Shown here in pieces: positions 26,001-34,505 of a stretch of DNA of 64,000 nt (within the stretch, counting starts at the first letter, position 1; each line of letters begins with the position of its first letter). Origin of the DNA: Cuspidothrix issatschenkoi CHARLIE-1 (GTDB lineage: Bacteria; Cyanobacteriota; Cyanobacteriia; Cyanobacteriales; Nostocaceae). The notes below the pieces were generated by a model. The model did no database searches. It worked only from the letters and a program-made list of their open reading frames with translations, and had not been told where the DNA came from. The stretch lies in NCBI RefSeq assembly GCF_002934005.1, contig NZ_PGEM01000006.1:1-64000 (forward strand). The letters are read 5' to 3'. A program made the position numbers and the translations under genes.

Positions 26001-26927
26001 CTACAAATGTGGAATAGAAGCTATAAAGGGTGATATTGCTTCTACAAATTCCTGAGTGTATTCATAGGGCATAACATTTTTACCAATCATTTTTACTGCC
26101 TGACTTTGAGGTAAGCAATTGAGATAAAATGCTAATCTTTCATCTGGAAGTTCTTTTTTACTGTCTTTACTAATACCAAGGGCGGTTTCTCCTACAACTA
26201 ATAATGTGGGATGGGTAATAGCAGCAATATCATTACTGTAATCTCTCTGCCAAAATCTCGCTAAAAAAGCAAATACAGCATAACGCCCATTCATATTTTG
26301 AGCATCTGCCATGAGGGTATTTAGCCATTCATCATCAACATTTTCACTAAGAGCAAACAATTTTTCTGATGAAAAAGAATACAAAAATTTCCGGGTGCGG
26401 GCATAGCGGAAAAAGACATTACCTATGGGAGATTTAAAAATACTCCAAAGTAGGTTTTGTTGCCATTTGGGGGCATTTTTGGTAATTACTGGACGAGATG
26501 TAGGATCAGAAAATACTATACCAGCTATTAATTCTTTTTCCAGTTTTACTAATTCAATGGCAACGGTTGATAAAGCACCTTGAACGATAATAATAGCTGG
26601 TTTTTTGACTACAGTTTGTAAAAAGTGTTGTAATTGTTTTGCCCAGTTAATTGGTGTATGGGCTAAAACCGGCATATCACTTTCACCACATCCTAATAAA
26701 TCAGGATTGTAAATAGGATTTTGGATATCTTTGTTATACCATTCCTGACAAAATCTCCGCCAAAACTGCCGTGATAGTCCGACACCAATAGGATGAATTA
26801 ATACTAAAGGAGTTCCTGTAGGTGCAGAATTGATCGGTTGATGAATTTCATAAGCACATTGGTAATTTTGCCAAGTATAATACTGGGTTGGAGATACTGC
26901 TGTATTGCTGATTGTAGACGATGACAT
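26001..26927 (-). CDS. Alpha/beta-hydrolase-fold protein lacking the catalytic triad
   Basis: 308 aa with the fold's landmarks: LVLIHPIGVGLSRQFW (oxyanion region), YNPDLLGCGESDMP, and LLVVGETALGISKDSKKELPD near the acid. Where GxSxG should be, it reads VQGALS, putting Gly117 in the nucleophile position. The end region GKNVMPYEYTQEF lacks the usual catalytic His. I infer a non-catalytic or re-purposed member. The start is the ATG at 26927, chosen over a TTG five codons earlier. It follows an SDR gene on the same strand with a 21-bp gap, so the two are likely co-transcribed. Confidence 0.75.
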   Translation of the reverse strand: MSSSTISNTAVSPTQYYTWQNYQCAYEIHQPINSAPTGTPLVLIHPIGVGLSRQFWRRFCQEWYNKDIQNPIYNPDLLGCGESDMPVLAHTPINWAKQLQHFLQTVVKKPAIIIVQGALSTVAIELVKLEKELIAGIVFSDPTSRPVITKNAPKWQQNLLWSIFKSPIGNVFFRYARTRKFLYSFSSEKLFALSENVDDEWLNTLMADAQNMNGRYAVFAFLARFWQRDYSNDIAAITHPTLLVVGETALGISKDSKKELPDERLAFYLNCLPQSQAVKMIGKNVMPYEYTQEFVEAISPFIASIPHL

Positions 26928-26948
26928 AATGACAATTTTCAATAGGGA

Positions 26949-27773
26949 CTAAAAAATGATGCGAGGATGAATTAATTGATACCCTGCATCTTTAAGTTTT
27001 TGATTGGATACCCAGGCATTATATGGGCGGGTACTTTTATTATTAGCATCCCAAATAACATTAGGTAAATTATTTTTTGTCATCACATTATCCAATAATT
27101 GTTTATGGGTTAGATGACTATCATCCACAAGATTATAAATACCTTCTAAACGATGCTCACGGGCAAATTCTATTGTGCCAACAATATCATCCAGGTGAAT
27201 CCAATTTGTGATATCTTCGCCATTACCGGGACGAGTTGTACCTGCGGCTCGACCAAATATTTTTACTAGTTCTCTACCTGGTCCATAAATACCTCCTAAA
27301 CGTAAAATACAAACGCGGGTATTATCATTATTTACGGATAGCAAGATATCCTCAGTTTTTCGCAAAAGTTGAGAATTGCGGTTAGCTGGTGCTGGGGGGC
27401 TTTCCTCATCTACCCAGACACCATTTCTATCTCCATAAATTGAATAGCTACTTGTATATATTACTTGATGAATATTGGGAAATTTGGGGAGAATAGAAAC
27501 TAAGGTTTTGGCAGTTTCTAGATATGTTTCTTCATAGGAATTAGCATTTTTTGCCCCGACGCTTAATAAAACAACTTCTTGATTTTTTAAGACATTTTTC
27601 AAGTTTTCTATATCATTGCCAGGAGTAACAATTACTCTTTGTCCAACTGTTTCTAAAACAGGTATCCGTTCTGGATTTGTTGTAGTTACTGTCAGATGAA
27701 AATTACCTTTTGCGTGCCAATATTTGCTAACTGCATAACCCACATAACCACAGCCAATAATTGCAATGTTCAT
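26949..27773 (-). CDS. Atypical SDR, NAD(P)-binding epimerase-like
   Basis: About 274 aa. The nucleotide loop AIIGCGYVGYAV is at the very start and intact. Then come YTSSYSIYGDRNGVWVDEESP and LRLGGIYGPGRELV, with a tail NQKLKDAGYQL. It resembles the YeeZ-like group of atypical SDRs, which lack the YxxxK catalytic pair. The ATG at 27773 is chosen so that the loop begins right after the N-terminus. It heads a two-gene set with the alpha/beta-hydrolase. Substrate unknown. Confidence 0.75.
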   Translation of the reverse strand: MNIAIIGCGYVGYAVSKYWHAKGNFHLTVTTTNPERIPVLETVGQRVIVTPGNDIENLKNVLKNQEVVLLSVGAKNANSYEETYLETAKTLVSILPKFPNIHQVIYTSSYSIYGDRNGVWVDEESPPAPANRNSQLLRKTEDILLSVNNDNTRVCILRLGGIYGPGRELVKIFGRAAGTTRPGNGEDITNWIHLDDIVGTIEFAREHRLEGIYNLVDDSHLTHKQLLDNVMTKNNLPNVIWDANNKSTRPYNAWVSNQKLKDAGYQLIHPRIIF

Positions 27774-27939
27774 GATAATTTTTAACAAAAATAAATTAAA
27801 CTATTTTGTAAGAATTTATGCCAATCAGATGTCAAGGGTGAGAACGTTTGATAAATCCAGAGATTTTGGATTTAACGCTTAAAAAGCTGACTGCTTAATG
27901 CTTACACTATAACAATGACTGATCAACTATCAATAATAC

Positions 27940-28065
27940 CACCCCCTTCGGGTGAATGCTTCCGGCACGCTACGCGGTAAGGGAAGCCATGCCCGCAGGG
28001 CTTTACAACAGTCGCCTATGGTGGGAAACCCACCTACAGCGCTGGTTTACCGCCAGCGAGGAGGA
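27940..28065. repeat. Complex palindromic repeat cluster
   Basis: A GC-rich island in an AT-rich gap, with several small hairpins: CCCCTTCGGG, GCTTCCGGCACGC followed by GGGAAGCC, and GCGCTGGTTTACCGCCAGCG. The CTACGCGGTAAGGGAAGC motif is familiar from iterated palindromes in Nostoc and Anabaena genomes. Confidence 0.6.
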
Positions 28066-28156
28066 GAATAAGAAGTTTTATAGGTCATGGTGTACGCAGT
28101 TGATCATGGCTACTTAGCCAAAATGAGAACCTGTTTTAAATCTAGGTTTTGCGATT

Positions 28157-28828
28157 TTAGGTATGAATTATACCATCAGGCATGATAGCTCCAGCTAAGT
28201 TAGCCCCAATTAATTTTACCAGTAGGCGATCGCCGGAACGAATACGCGCTCCTGTTAAATCAGCACCGCGTAAGTCAGCACCGCTAAGATCCGCACCAAT
28301 CAAGTTTGTTGAGCGTAAATTAGCTTCTCTTAAATCTGCTAATAATAAATTAGCTCTAAATAAATTAGCTTCAGATAAATCTGCACCGCGCAAAATTACT
28401 TTGTGCATAAAAGTATCACTAAGATTAGACCCGCTTAAATTAGCATAGCTCAAATTTCTGCCTGATAAATCTCGATTACTCAAATTAGCTCGGCTAAAAT
28501 CTTTACCACTTAAATCCGTACTTGCTGAAGAGTTTTGATGTCTATGTGACGGTGAAGAAGTATAGGTATATGATGAATAAGATGGCGATGATGGTGGAGA
28601 ATAAGAGGAGGTTGGCTGTTTATCTCGTAAAGAACGTAATTTATCCCGCGCCTCATTAAATGACTTGAGTTTTTCCTGGGCTTTATTTTGCAAACGCAGG
28701 TTATCTTTAGGCAAGCGGTCTGGATGCCAAACAAATATTAAATCTTTATAAGCCTGATTGATGTCTTCGAGGGTGGCCCCTGGCTCTAAATCCAAGATTC
28801 TGTAGTATCGCTCCAGTTCGCTCGTCAT
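28157..28828 (-). CDS. J-domain protein fused to pentapeptide repeats
   Basis: 223 aa. Residues 1-70 are a J domain (YYRILDLEPGATLEDINQAY) with the HPD motif in VWHPDRLPKD, which stimulates DnaK ATPase. A Ser/Tyr/Pro-rich linker (about 72-105) leads to some 20 pentapeptide repeats of A(D/N)LxX form such as ADLSGADLRGADLTGA. Pentapeptide repeats form a right-handed beta helix used for protein contacts. The combination suggests a DnaK recruiter with a client- or membrane-binding tail. It is a single gene on the minus strand. Confidence 0.88.
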   Translation of the reverse strand: MTSELERYYRILDLEPGATLEDINQAYKDLIFVWHPDRLPKDNLRLQNKAQEKLKSFNEARDKLRSLRDKQPTSSYSPPSSPSYSSYTYTSSPSHRHQNSSASTDLSGKDFSRANLSNRDLSGRNLSYANLSGSNLSDTFMHKVILRGADLSEANLFRANLLLADLREANLRSTNLIGADLSGADLRGADLTGARIRSGDRLLVKLIGANLAGAIMPDGIIHT

Positions 28829-28926
28829 GGTGTATTGGTATTATTAATATAATCTTTGAGAAAATGATGAGTTATATAGCCTTTGATTAAGTATAACGAT
28901 TGATTGGTACTACTATCTATATTTTT

Positions 28927-29418
28927 TTACCTGATTAAGCTATGTCGCCAGCGAGTCATAGCTCGGACATAAGCCATAATTGGGATTTGGTAAACTTCAA
29001 TCAAAATCCAGACAATTATTGCTAAATGCAATATAAAAGTTAACACAGTCCAAATAGATGGAATCCATGATAAGGGACTAGAGGGGTGAGGAGGAAAATA
29101 ATATGCAGTAATGCCGATTAAACTGGTAGGGAAAATTATAAAAGCAATTGCAGCCAAACCATAACCCCACCCTAATTCCACGCCAACTAATTGAGATTCG
29201 CTCCACTTAAATCCATTCCATTGCCAAACTAATGCAGGTTCTCTGGAAGGCATTTTAATTTGCTGCAATTCTAAATTAATTGTAAAAATTTCATGGCAGA
29301 AATCACATGACATCGCTTCCATCATTGGCATTTGTGAAATTTTGCCAATGCGACACACTGGACATGGATAATCTTCTTGAAAGTTTAAAGATTTGGATAA
29401 AATTGAAGAGTTAGCCAT
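28927..29418 (-). CDS. Zinc-ribbon membrane protein
   Basis: 163 aa. The N-terminus has a CPVC...CDFC zinc ribbon; two hydrophobic helices follow (LAAIAFIIFPTSLIGITAYYF and VLTFILHLAIIVWILI). It ends in a basic tail (RAMTRWRHSLIR). I do not recognise a named family. The J-domain gene lies 98 bp downstream on the same strand, so they might be co-transcribed. Confidence 0.65.
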   Translation of the reverse strand: MANSSILSKSLNFQEDYPCPVCRIGKISQMPMMEAMSCDFCHEIFTINLELQQIKMPSREPALVWQWNGFKWSESQLVGVELGWGYGLAAIAFIIFPTSLIGITAYYFPPHPSSPLSWIPSIWTVLTFILHLAIIVWILIEVYQIPIMAYVRAMTRWRHSLIR

Positions 29419-29777
29419 AATTATATTACTACCACAAGGAAGAATTAAAGATTAAAAAAGCACATTTTTAAACACTGGTTAAAGCTGCTGTATATTAAGA
29501 TATAGATGATCGTAAAAATGCTGATCATTTTTGTCCAATTAACTCAATTATAAATCATATAGAAATCATTAGCTGTGATAATTTGCACGATTTATTCACA
29601 AATTAATATCATCGCTGGTCAATATTCAAGTAAAAATTTATTCAGTGTTTAGAAATTGCCGCTATACAAACAGAAGCCAATTATGCGGGTTATTCTATAA
29701 AGTCCACGCAGAAGGAAAATCAATTTTTATAACAAACAAAAAACCCAGTTTATTACTCAAACTAGGCTGTTTAATAA

Positions 29778-30003
29778 TTTACAACCCACATTCCGCAGAT
29801 AAAATCCAATTCTGAATAATTATCACGAAAGATTCAGGGTTGTACAAACTTTACTCCAAAAATATTCTCAATAAATGAGATAAATTCCTAATAAACATTT
29901 TATAGTTCCTTTGAACTAAAATCCTGAAAACCCTTACCAAACAATGTTTTTGGAGATAATTATTTTTTTATTCTCCGCTTATGCGGAATGTGAGTTACAA
30001 ATG
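29778..30003. repeat. MITE candidate with CACATTCCGCA ends
   Basis: The 11-bp inverted ends CACATTCCGCA (29787-29797) and TGCGGAATGTG (29982-29992) enclose about 180 bp with no reading frame. The surroundings extend the match weakly (TTTACAACC / GAGTTACAAA). It lies in a 720-bp gap (29419-30139) that holds no gene. Confidence 0.55.
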
Positions 30004-30139
30004 AGGTTTGTTGCTAAAGATAACTTATTTTGACGTGTTTAGAAACGTTATATTCTATTTATAGCAGTGGACAATGAGGTTAGAACATTCTTAAAATCTC
30101 CAACTCAGTTTTGCCTTCTGCTATAATTTGATTTTGCTA

Positions 30140-30445
30140 CTAATCTAGAAAACCCATCAAAATTTCGGAATCATCAAAAGTATTTGCTGCTATGGGACGA
30201 TTGCCAAAAATAGAATAGTTTTCTGAAACTACCAAAGAGCTAGAACCAATGGGACGAATACCAGAGAGGTTAATACTATCAACTACTTGGAATGTGTTTG
30301 CACCTATGGGACGAATTCCCATGACGTTATAGGTATCAACTACCTGTAAAGTTCCTGTGGTAATAGGACGAGATCCAGCAACTATGATAGTTCCCTGAGA
30401 ACTTTGTTCAGTATTGCCACTATTATCTTGATTATTTTCTGTCAC
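30140..30445 (-). CDS. Small protein with four RPI repeats
   Basis: 101 aa made of a polar N-terminus (MTENNQDNSGNTEQSSQ) and about four imperfect units of 22-24 residues, each containing a (G/N)xRPI core followed by xxxTLQVVD or a variant (GSRPITTGTLQVV, GIRPIGANTFQVV, GIRPIGSSSLVV, GNRPIAANTF). No enzyme or membrane features. AAGGAGAAATAACAGTGAC before the ATG includes a strong ribosome binding site, which supports real expression. The 300-bp gaps on either side indicate its own promoter. I do not know the family; a repeat scaffold, or a precursor peptide, are guesses. Confidence 0.65.
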   Translation of the reverse strand: MTENNQDNSGNTEQSSQGTIIVAGSRPITTGTLQVVDTYNVMGIRPIGANTFQVVDSINLSGIRPIGSSSLVVSENYSIFGNRPIAANTFDDSEILMGFLD

Positions 30446-30736
30446 TGTTATTTCTCCTTTGTATCTGATGACACTTTCTCAAACTGAGTATCTGTTTGTT
30501 AAGTGAATTTTACAATAGTTAAGGAAAGAAGTATTTTTTTCCCATATATCTAAGAGTCTACCCTGAAACCACCATACATCACAGGTTGAATCTGAAATTG
30601 ATATATTTTTTGATAAAGTCAGATCCTTGATTATATCAGCTAATATACATTTATTTTAGTACACATAGATTACATCAAGGTATAAAATTATTTTACATTT
30701 TTATAAGATAACTACCCTAAAAGAAAAAGTCATTCA

Positions 30737-31144
30737 TTAAAGAATCAAGTAACTATGCCATTTTGCTTGAGAATGTTGACTATTTTTCTCTGGTATTAAT
30801 AACCGCCAACTTTTGCCTTCTTGCTGAATTTGTAGATAAACTTCAAAGGGTTTTTGGAGTTGTTTTAAACTGCGATTTGGTAGTTTAATACTAAAGTCAT
30901 AATTTCCCTGGACGCGGTAAGCTGGTAATTTTTCAATGGTAAGCGGTTGTTGTTGAGTAATATATATCCTCTGAATATTAAATTTTTGAAAGTTTAAATC
31001 TAGTTGTTGGTTAAGTTGCTGTTGGGTTTGTTCTAGCTGGAGTGCGATCGCTTTTTGGACTAACTCAGGTGTAGGGAATAAAGCAATACTAGTACAAGCT
31101 GTGAGAAAAATTATGAAAATTGTTGTAAAAATTAACTTAATCAT
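30737..31144 (-). CDS. Small lipoprotein
   Basis: About 135 aa with a lipoprotein signal: hydrophobic leader MIKLIFTTIFIIF and lipobox LTAC, so Cys16 would be lipidated. A Gln-rich helix (about 30-55) is followed by a beta-rich part (YRVQGNYDFSIKLP). The ATG at 31144 is preferred; an in-frame GTG 16 codons earlier overlaps the moaD-like gene. It is just downstream of that gene on the same strand, suggesting co-transcription. Function unknown. Confidence 0.65.
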   Translation of the reverse strand: MIKLIFTTIFIIFLTACTSIALFPTPELVQKAIALQLEQTQQQLNQQLDLNFQKFNIQRIYITQQQPLTIEKLPAYRVQGNYDFSIKLPNRSLKQLQKPFEVYLQIQQEGKSWRLLIPEKNSQHSQAKWHSYLIL

Positions 31145-31181
31145 CTTTAATTTCTGGTGAATGTATTTGAATATGTCCTGC

Positions 31182-31442
31182 TTAACCACCACTAACAGGA
31201 GGAATTAACACCACTTCATCATGATTGTTTAAGATGGTTTGCGGTGAAACAAATTGTAAATTGATACCAAATCTAGTAAAATCGCGCCAGTTTTGGAGTT
31301 GAGGATGTTCATTAATTAGGCGATCGCACACCGCTTGTACAGGTGTACCATGGGGAAACTCCCACACTAACTCATTTACTCCATAAACTTCTTGATAAAT
31401 CGCAAATAACTTTACAGTCACAGTAATTACAGCATCAGACAT
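31182..31442 (-). CDS. MoaD/ThiS-family sulfur carrier protein
   Basis: 86 aa with a ubiquitin-like fold and the C-terminal PPVSGG ending, where the terminal Gly-Gly is adenylated and thiocarboxylated. VKLFAIYQEVYG and DEVVLIPPVSGG fit MoaD, the small subunit of molybdopterin synthase, better than ThiS; a true thiS is at 52281-52493. No moaE or other moa gene is adjacent. It lies between the AAA-LIVBP gene (21 bp upstream) and the lipoprotein and probably shares their transcript. Confidence 0.82.
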   Translation of the reverse strand: MSDAVITVTVKLFAIYQEVYGVNELVWEFPHGTPVQAVCDRLINEHPQLQNWRDFTRFGINLQFVSPQTILNNHDEVVLIPPVSGG

Positions 31443-31463
31443 ACAATTTTCTCATCATCTGAT

Positions 31464-34202
31464 TTACTTATCGGGAATCATTGTAAATTTACCATCCTTA
31501 ATTTGCACTAGTACAGCCTGACCCTCACGTTCTCTTTCTGGTGTAAACTGAAGTGGAGAACCTGATGTTTTCCCCATAGGAAGATTAACGTTTTTCAAGC
31601 TGTCTAATACTGTAGTTCTTGTCGAACTCCCAGATAGAGACTTAATAAAAGCCTGAGTAGCATCATAGCTAGTTGCAGTTGTCCAACTAATATCCCTTCC
31701 CCACTGTTTTTCTGCTCTTTGAGCAAAAGATTTAGCTTCTGGTTGATCTTTAAACCAAGGAACTGCAATTATTAAGCCCTCTACATTTTTACCACCTCTC
31801 TCTAAAGTTGTTCTTTTATAAAGACTATCTCCACCTAACATCTTTAATTCTGGTGTTTCCAGTTTTTGGGTCTTGAGTTGCTCATTTTTATTGGTAATCT
31901 CCTTAGCAATCTCAATAGCAATATCAGTAATTTGCGTATTTGGCAATAGTATAGCTGCTTGTGCTTTATTAATATCCACACTTTCAGCTACTTCTTTCTT
32001 TGCATCAAATGAACTAGCAGTTATATCAACATTACGAACTACCTTACCTCCTAGGTTCTCAAAATGACGGGTAAATACCTCTCTGATACTATTACTGTAA
32101 ATACTCTCAGGATTTCTAAAAACAACTACTCTTTTCACTTTCAGGTTATTAAAAGCATATTCAGCCAGTGCTTTTCCCGCAGCTTTATCGGAATAAACAA
32201 CTCTAAAAAAAACCGGATTTTGGAGTAAAAAAATGGAGGTGCTGGTAGGAGCTATAACTGCTAATCCGGCTTTTTCATACTCTGGTAATGCTGCCTTGGT
32301 AGCATCACTAGAATTATGTCCTATTACTCCTAATATTGAATCATCTTTAACGAGTTGTTGAGCTATTTGTTGAGATTGTATTGGATCGTCGTTATCATTA
32401 GCAATAACTATTTCTAGTAATCTACCTGTCAGGCCGTTGTTTCTATTAAATTGATCCTGTGCTTGAGCTACCCCACGTAATACCCCTTCAGCACTTCCTA
32501 CAACCACCGCTAAGGTAAGAGGAGAACCTGCTTTACGCGCTAGAGCATTGTTATAATAAATTACTACTTCTGGGTCATTTCTGTTTGCTCCTATGGCTTT
32601 TTTAAATAAATCCGCTGCTTCTTGATAATTTTCTCTTTGGAAAGCCTGAATGCCTTGATCACGAAATGTATTAGTATTAGCAGGAAATAGGGTTCTTTCG
32701 CCTCTACTAATTCTACTATTATCTGCTACACAAAAAACTCCAAAGTCCAGTTTTTCACCTGCTGGACATGGGTTAGTAGGTTCAACTAATATAAAGTTGG
32801 TAGGTTTAACTAATATAATACTAGAAATAATTAATGATAAGGTAACTATTGCCGGCAAAATAATCAGCTTTGGATTTGGTGGAGTAACTACTGAAAATGC
32901 CTTTTGACGGTTACTTAATATATTTATATTTAATGACCTATTTTCTGATAATTTTGTTGGTGATTTGATTATTTCATATTTAACTTGATTTGCATCTTCA
33001 AAAAATGAAACATTATTTTTATCACTAACTGCTGTTAGATATAATTCTAGATTACTTTGATTTTTTTTTTGATCAAGGTTCAATTTATCCAATTCAAAAT
33101 AAATTTCTTCTTTTAGTGGATGATGTTGTATAATCCAACGCCGCACTAATTCTATTTTAATTTTCTCTCCTGTTTCATCCAAAAAACCATTAGTTTTTAG
33201 AAGTTGTTCTGTTTCTATAATTAATTTATTATCTAGCTCATTTGTTAATCTTGCTATTATTGCTAAATAATTTTCTGAAGTCTCTTGAGATTCTGCAATT
33301 GCTGAAAAAACAATTTTTTCTGCAATAGAAAATCCATCCCAAAACCAAGCTAAACCAGCCCCTGCTAATTCAACTACCTTATTTATAATAGCTTCTACGT
33401 CTTCTCGATTAACTCTCCAATTATCATTGTCTCGCGCTTTACCAAAAATACTAAAACATATTGCCTGAATAAGATAAGGATGTCCTGCTGATAGATTAAA
33501 AATTTCTTTTATTGCATCTTCTTCATACTCAAGGATATTTTCGGCTGGTTTAATAATCAAATCTTTGGTACTGTTCTCATCTAATAGCCCAATTTCTATT
33601 GCAGGTACATCTTTAAAAATTTGTTTTGTTTTAGGATTATTTATTGATTTTTGTTCTATAAATAAAATGAAAAATAGTTTATTGTTAGTGCTGATTATTT
33701 TAGTAAGAGATTTATTAAAATGTCTTAATAATTCTGGATGATCATTATTTAATAATACGTCAAATTCATCAAGTAAAAATACTATATTTTTATTTTGTAT
33801 TAATTGATACACCTGGGGCAAAAATTTATTTAAAAAAACTTGAGAATCAGATTCCAAGTCTGTAATTACAGGTAATTTTATATTCTCTTCATCTAAAAAC
33901 AGGTCACTGACCACTTGTTGCGCTAAATGTGCTAAAATCTTGCTTAGTGGTTCTTGAGAGTAATAGTCTAAACTAAACCTAACAAAAACAAACTCGTTCA
34001 AATCCTGCAATTTTCGAGGGATATTTCTCAGGACAGATGACTTACCAATACGTCTTTGTCCATAGCATACGATGATTTGTTGCTGCTGTTGAAGATGAGT
34101 GGTAATAGAGGAAAACACATCCCCCCGTCCAAACAAAAGTTGTTGGTCAATAGGACGGCCAACAATATAAGGATTTCTTTGATGTTTGGGAAAAGTAATC
34201 AT
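31464..34202 (-). CDS. AAA ATPase - TM - periplasmic ligand-binding (LIVBP-type) fusion
   Basis: 912 aa. Residues 1-370 form an AAA/STAND-like ATPase: FGR at 24-26, Walker A GQRRIGKSS (48-56), Walker B VFLLDEFD (141-148) and a winged-helix-like end. A variable linker leads to one membrane helix (about 446-464). Outside the membrane come a Cys pair (CPAGEKLDFGVFC, 479-491), a short TPR-like segment (QEAADLFKKAI) and a branched-chain-amino-acid-type binding domain (about 563-905; VIGHNSSDATKAAL, APTSTS). The ATG at 34202 is chosen over one 15 codons earlier, as GAAAGG precedes it and the conserved NPYIVG follows. No permease is nearby. I infer a ligand-sensing ATPase. The paralog is upstream on the same strand. 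Confidence 0.85.
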   Translation of the reverse strand: MITFPKHQRNPYIVGRPIDQQLLFGRGDVFSSITTHLQQQQQIIVCYGQRRIGKSSVLRNIPRKLQDLNEFVFVRFSLDYYSQEPLSKILAHLAQQVVSDLFLDEENIKLPVITDLESDSQVFLNKFLPQVYQLIQNKNIVFLLDEFDVLLNNDHPELLRHFNKSLTKIISTNNKLFFILFIEQKSINNPKTKQIFKDVPAIEIGLLDENSTKDLIIKPAENILEYEEDAIKEIFNLSAGHPYLIQAICFSIFGKARDNDNWRVNREDVEAIINKVVELAGAGLAWFWDGFSIAEKIVFSAIAESQETSENYLAIIARLTNELDNKLIIETEQLLKTNGFLDETGEKIKIELVRRWIIQHHPLKEEIYFELDKLNLDQKKNQSNLELYLTAVSDKNNVSFFEDANQVKYEIIKSPTKLSENRSLNINILSNRQKAFSVVTPPNPKLIILPAIVTLSLIISSIILVKPTNFILVEPTNPCPAGEKLDFGVFCVADNSRISRGERTLFPANTNTFRDQGIQAFQRENYQEAADLFKKAIGANRNDPEVVIYYNNALARKAGSPLTLAVVVGSAEGVLRGVAQAQDQFNRNNGLTGRLLEIVIANDNDDPIQSQQIAQQLVKDDSILGVIGHNSSDATKAALPEYEKAGLAVIAPTSTSIFLLQNPVFFRVVYSDKAAGKALAEYAFNNLKVKRVVVFRNPESIYSNSIREVFTRHFENLGGKVVRNVDITASSFDAKKEVAESVDINKAQAAILLPNTQITDIAIEIAKEITNKNEQLKTQKLETPELKMLGGDSLYKRTTLERGGKNVEGLIIAVPWFKDQPEAKSFAQRAEKQWGRDISWTTATSYDATQAFIKSLSGSSTRTTVLDSLKNVNLPMGKTSGSPLQFTPEREREGQAVLVQIKDGKFTMIPDK

Positions 34203-34278
34203 CCTTTCACAATACCTCTGAAAAACCACTATGATAACACATCTCAAGTATTAATTTCATCAGTTAAATTACTTAGAA

Positions 34279-34502
34279 GTTGTTTGAAAAGTTTTAAGTT
34301 GTGATTTTAGGCACTTACAGATACCCCCTAACCCCCCCCTTGCTAAGGCTACGGTCTACAGTCTAATCAGGTTGCCTAATAGGGTTTTAATGCCCCCTAA
34401 CCCCCAATTCTGGGGGAATAAGAACTTCAAAGTCCCTCAAACTTGGGGGATCTAGGGGGATCTAAAAATATTTGATACATCATGATGGACTTTTCAAACA
34501 CC
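34279..34502. repeat. MITE candidate with GTTTGAAAAGT ends
   Basis: The perfect 11-bp inverted ends GTTTGAAAAGT (34282-34292) and ACTTTTCAAAC (34488-34498) enclose about 195 bp. Inside is a C-rich palindrome (ACCCCCTAACCCCC ... GGGGGATCTAGGGGGAT). It separates the two paralogous AAA-LIVBP genes and may break their co-transcription. Confidence 0.65.
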
Positions 34503-34505
34503 CTC

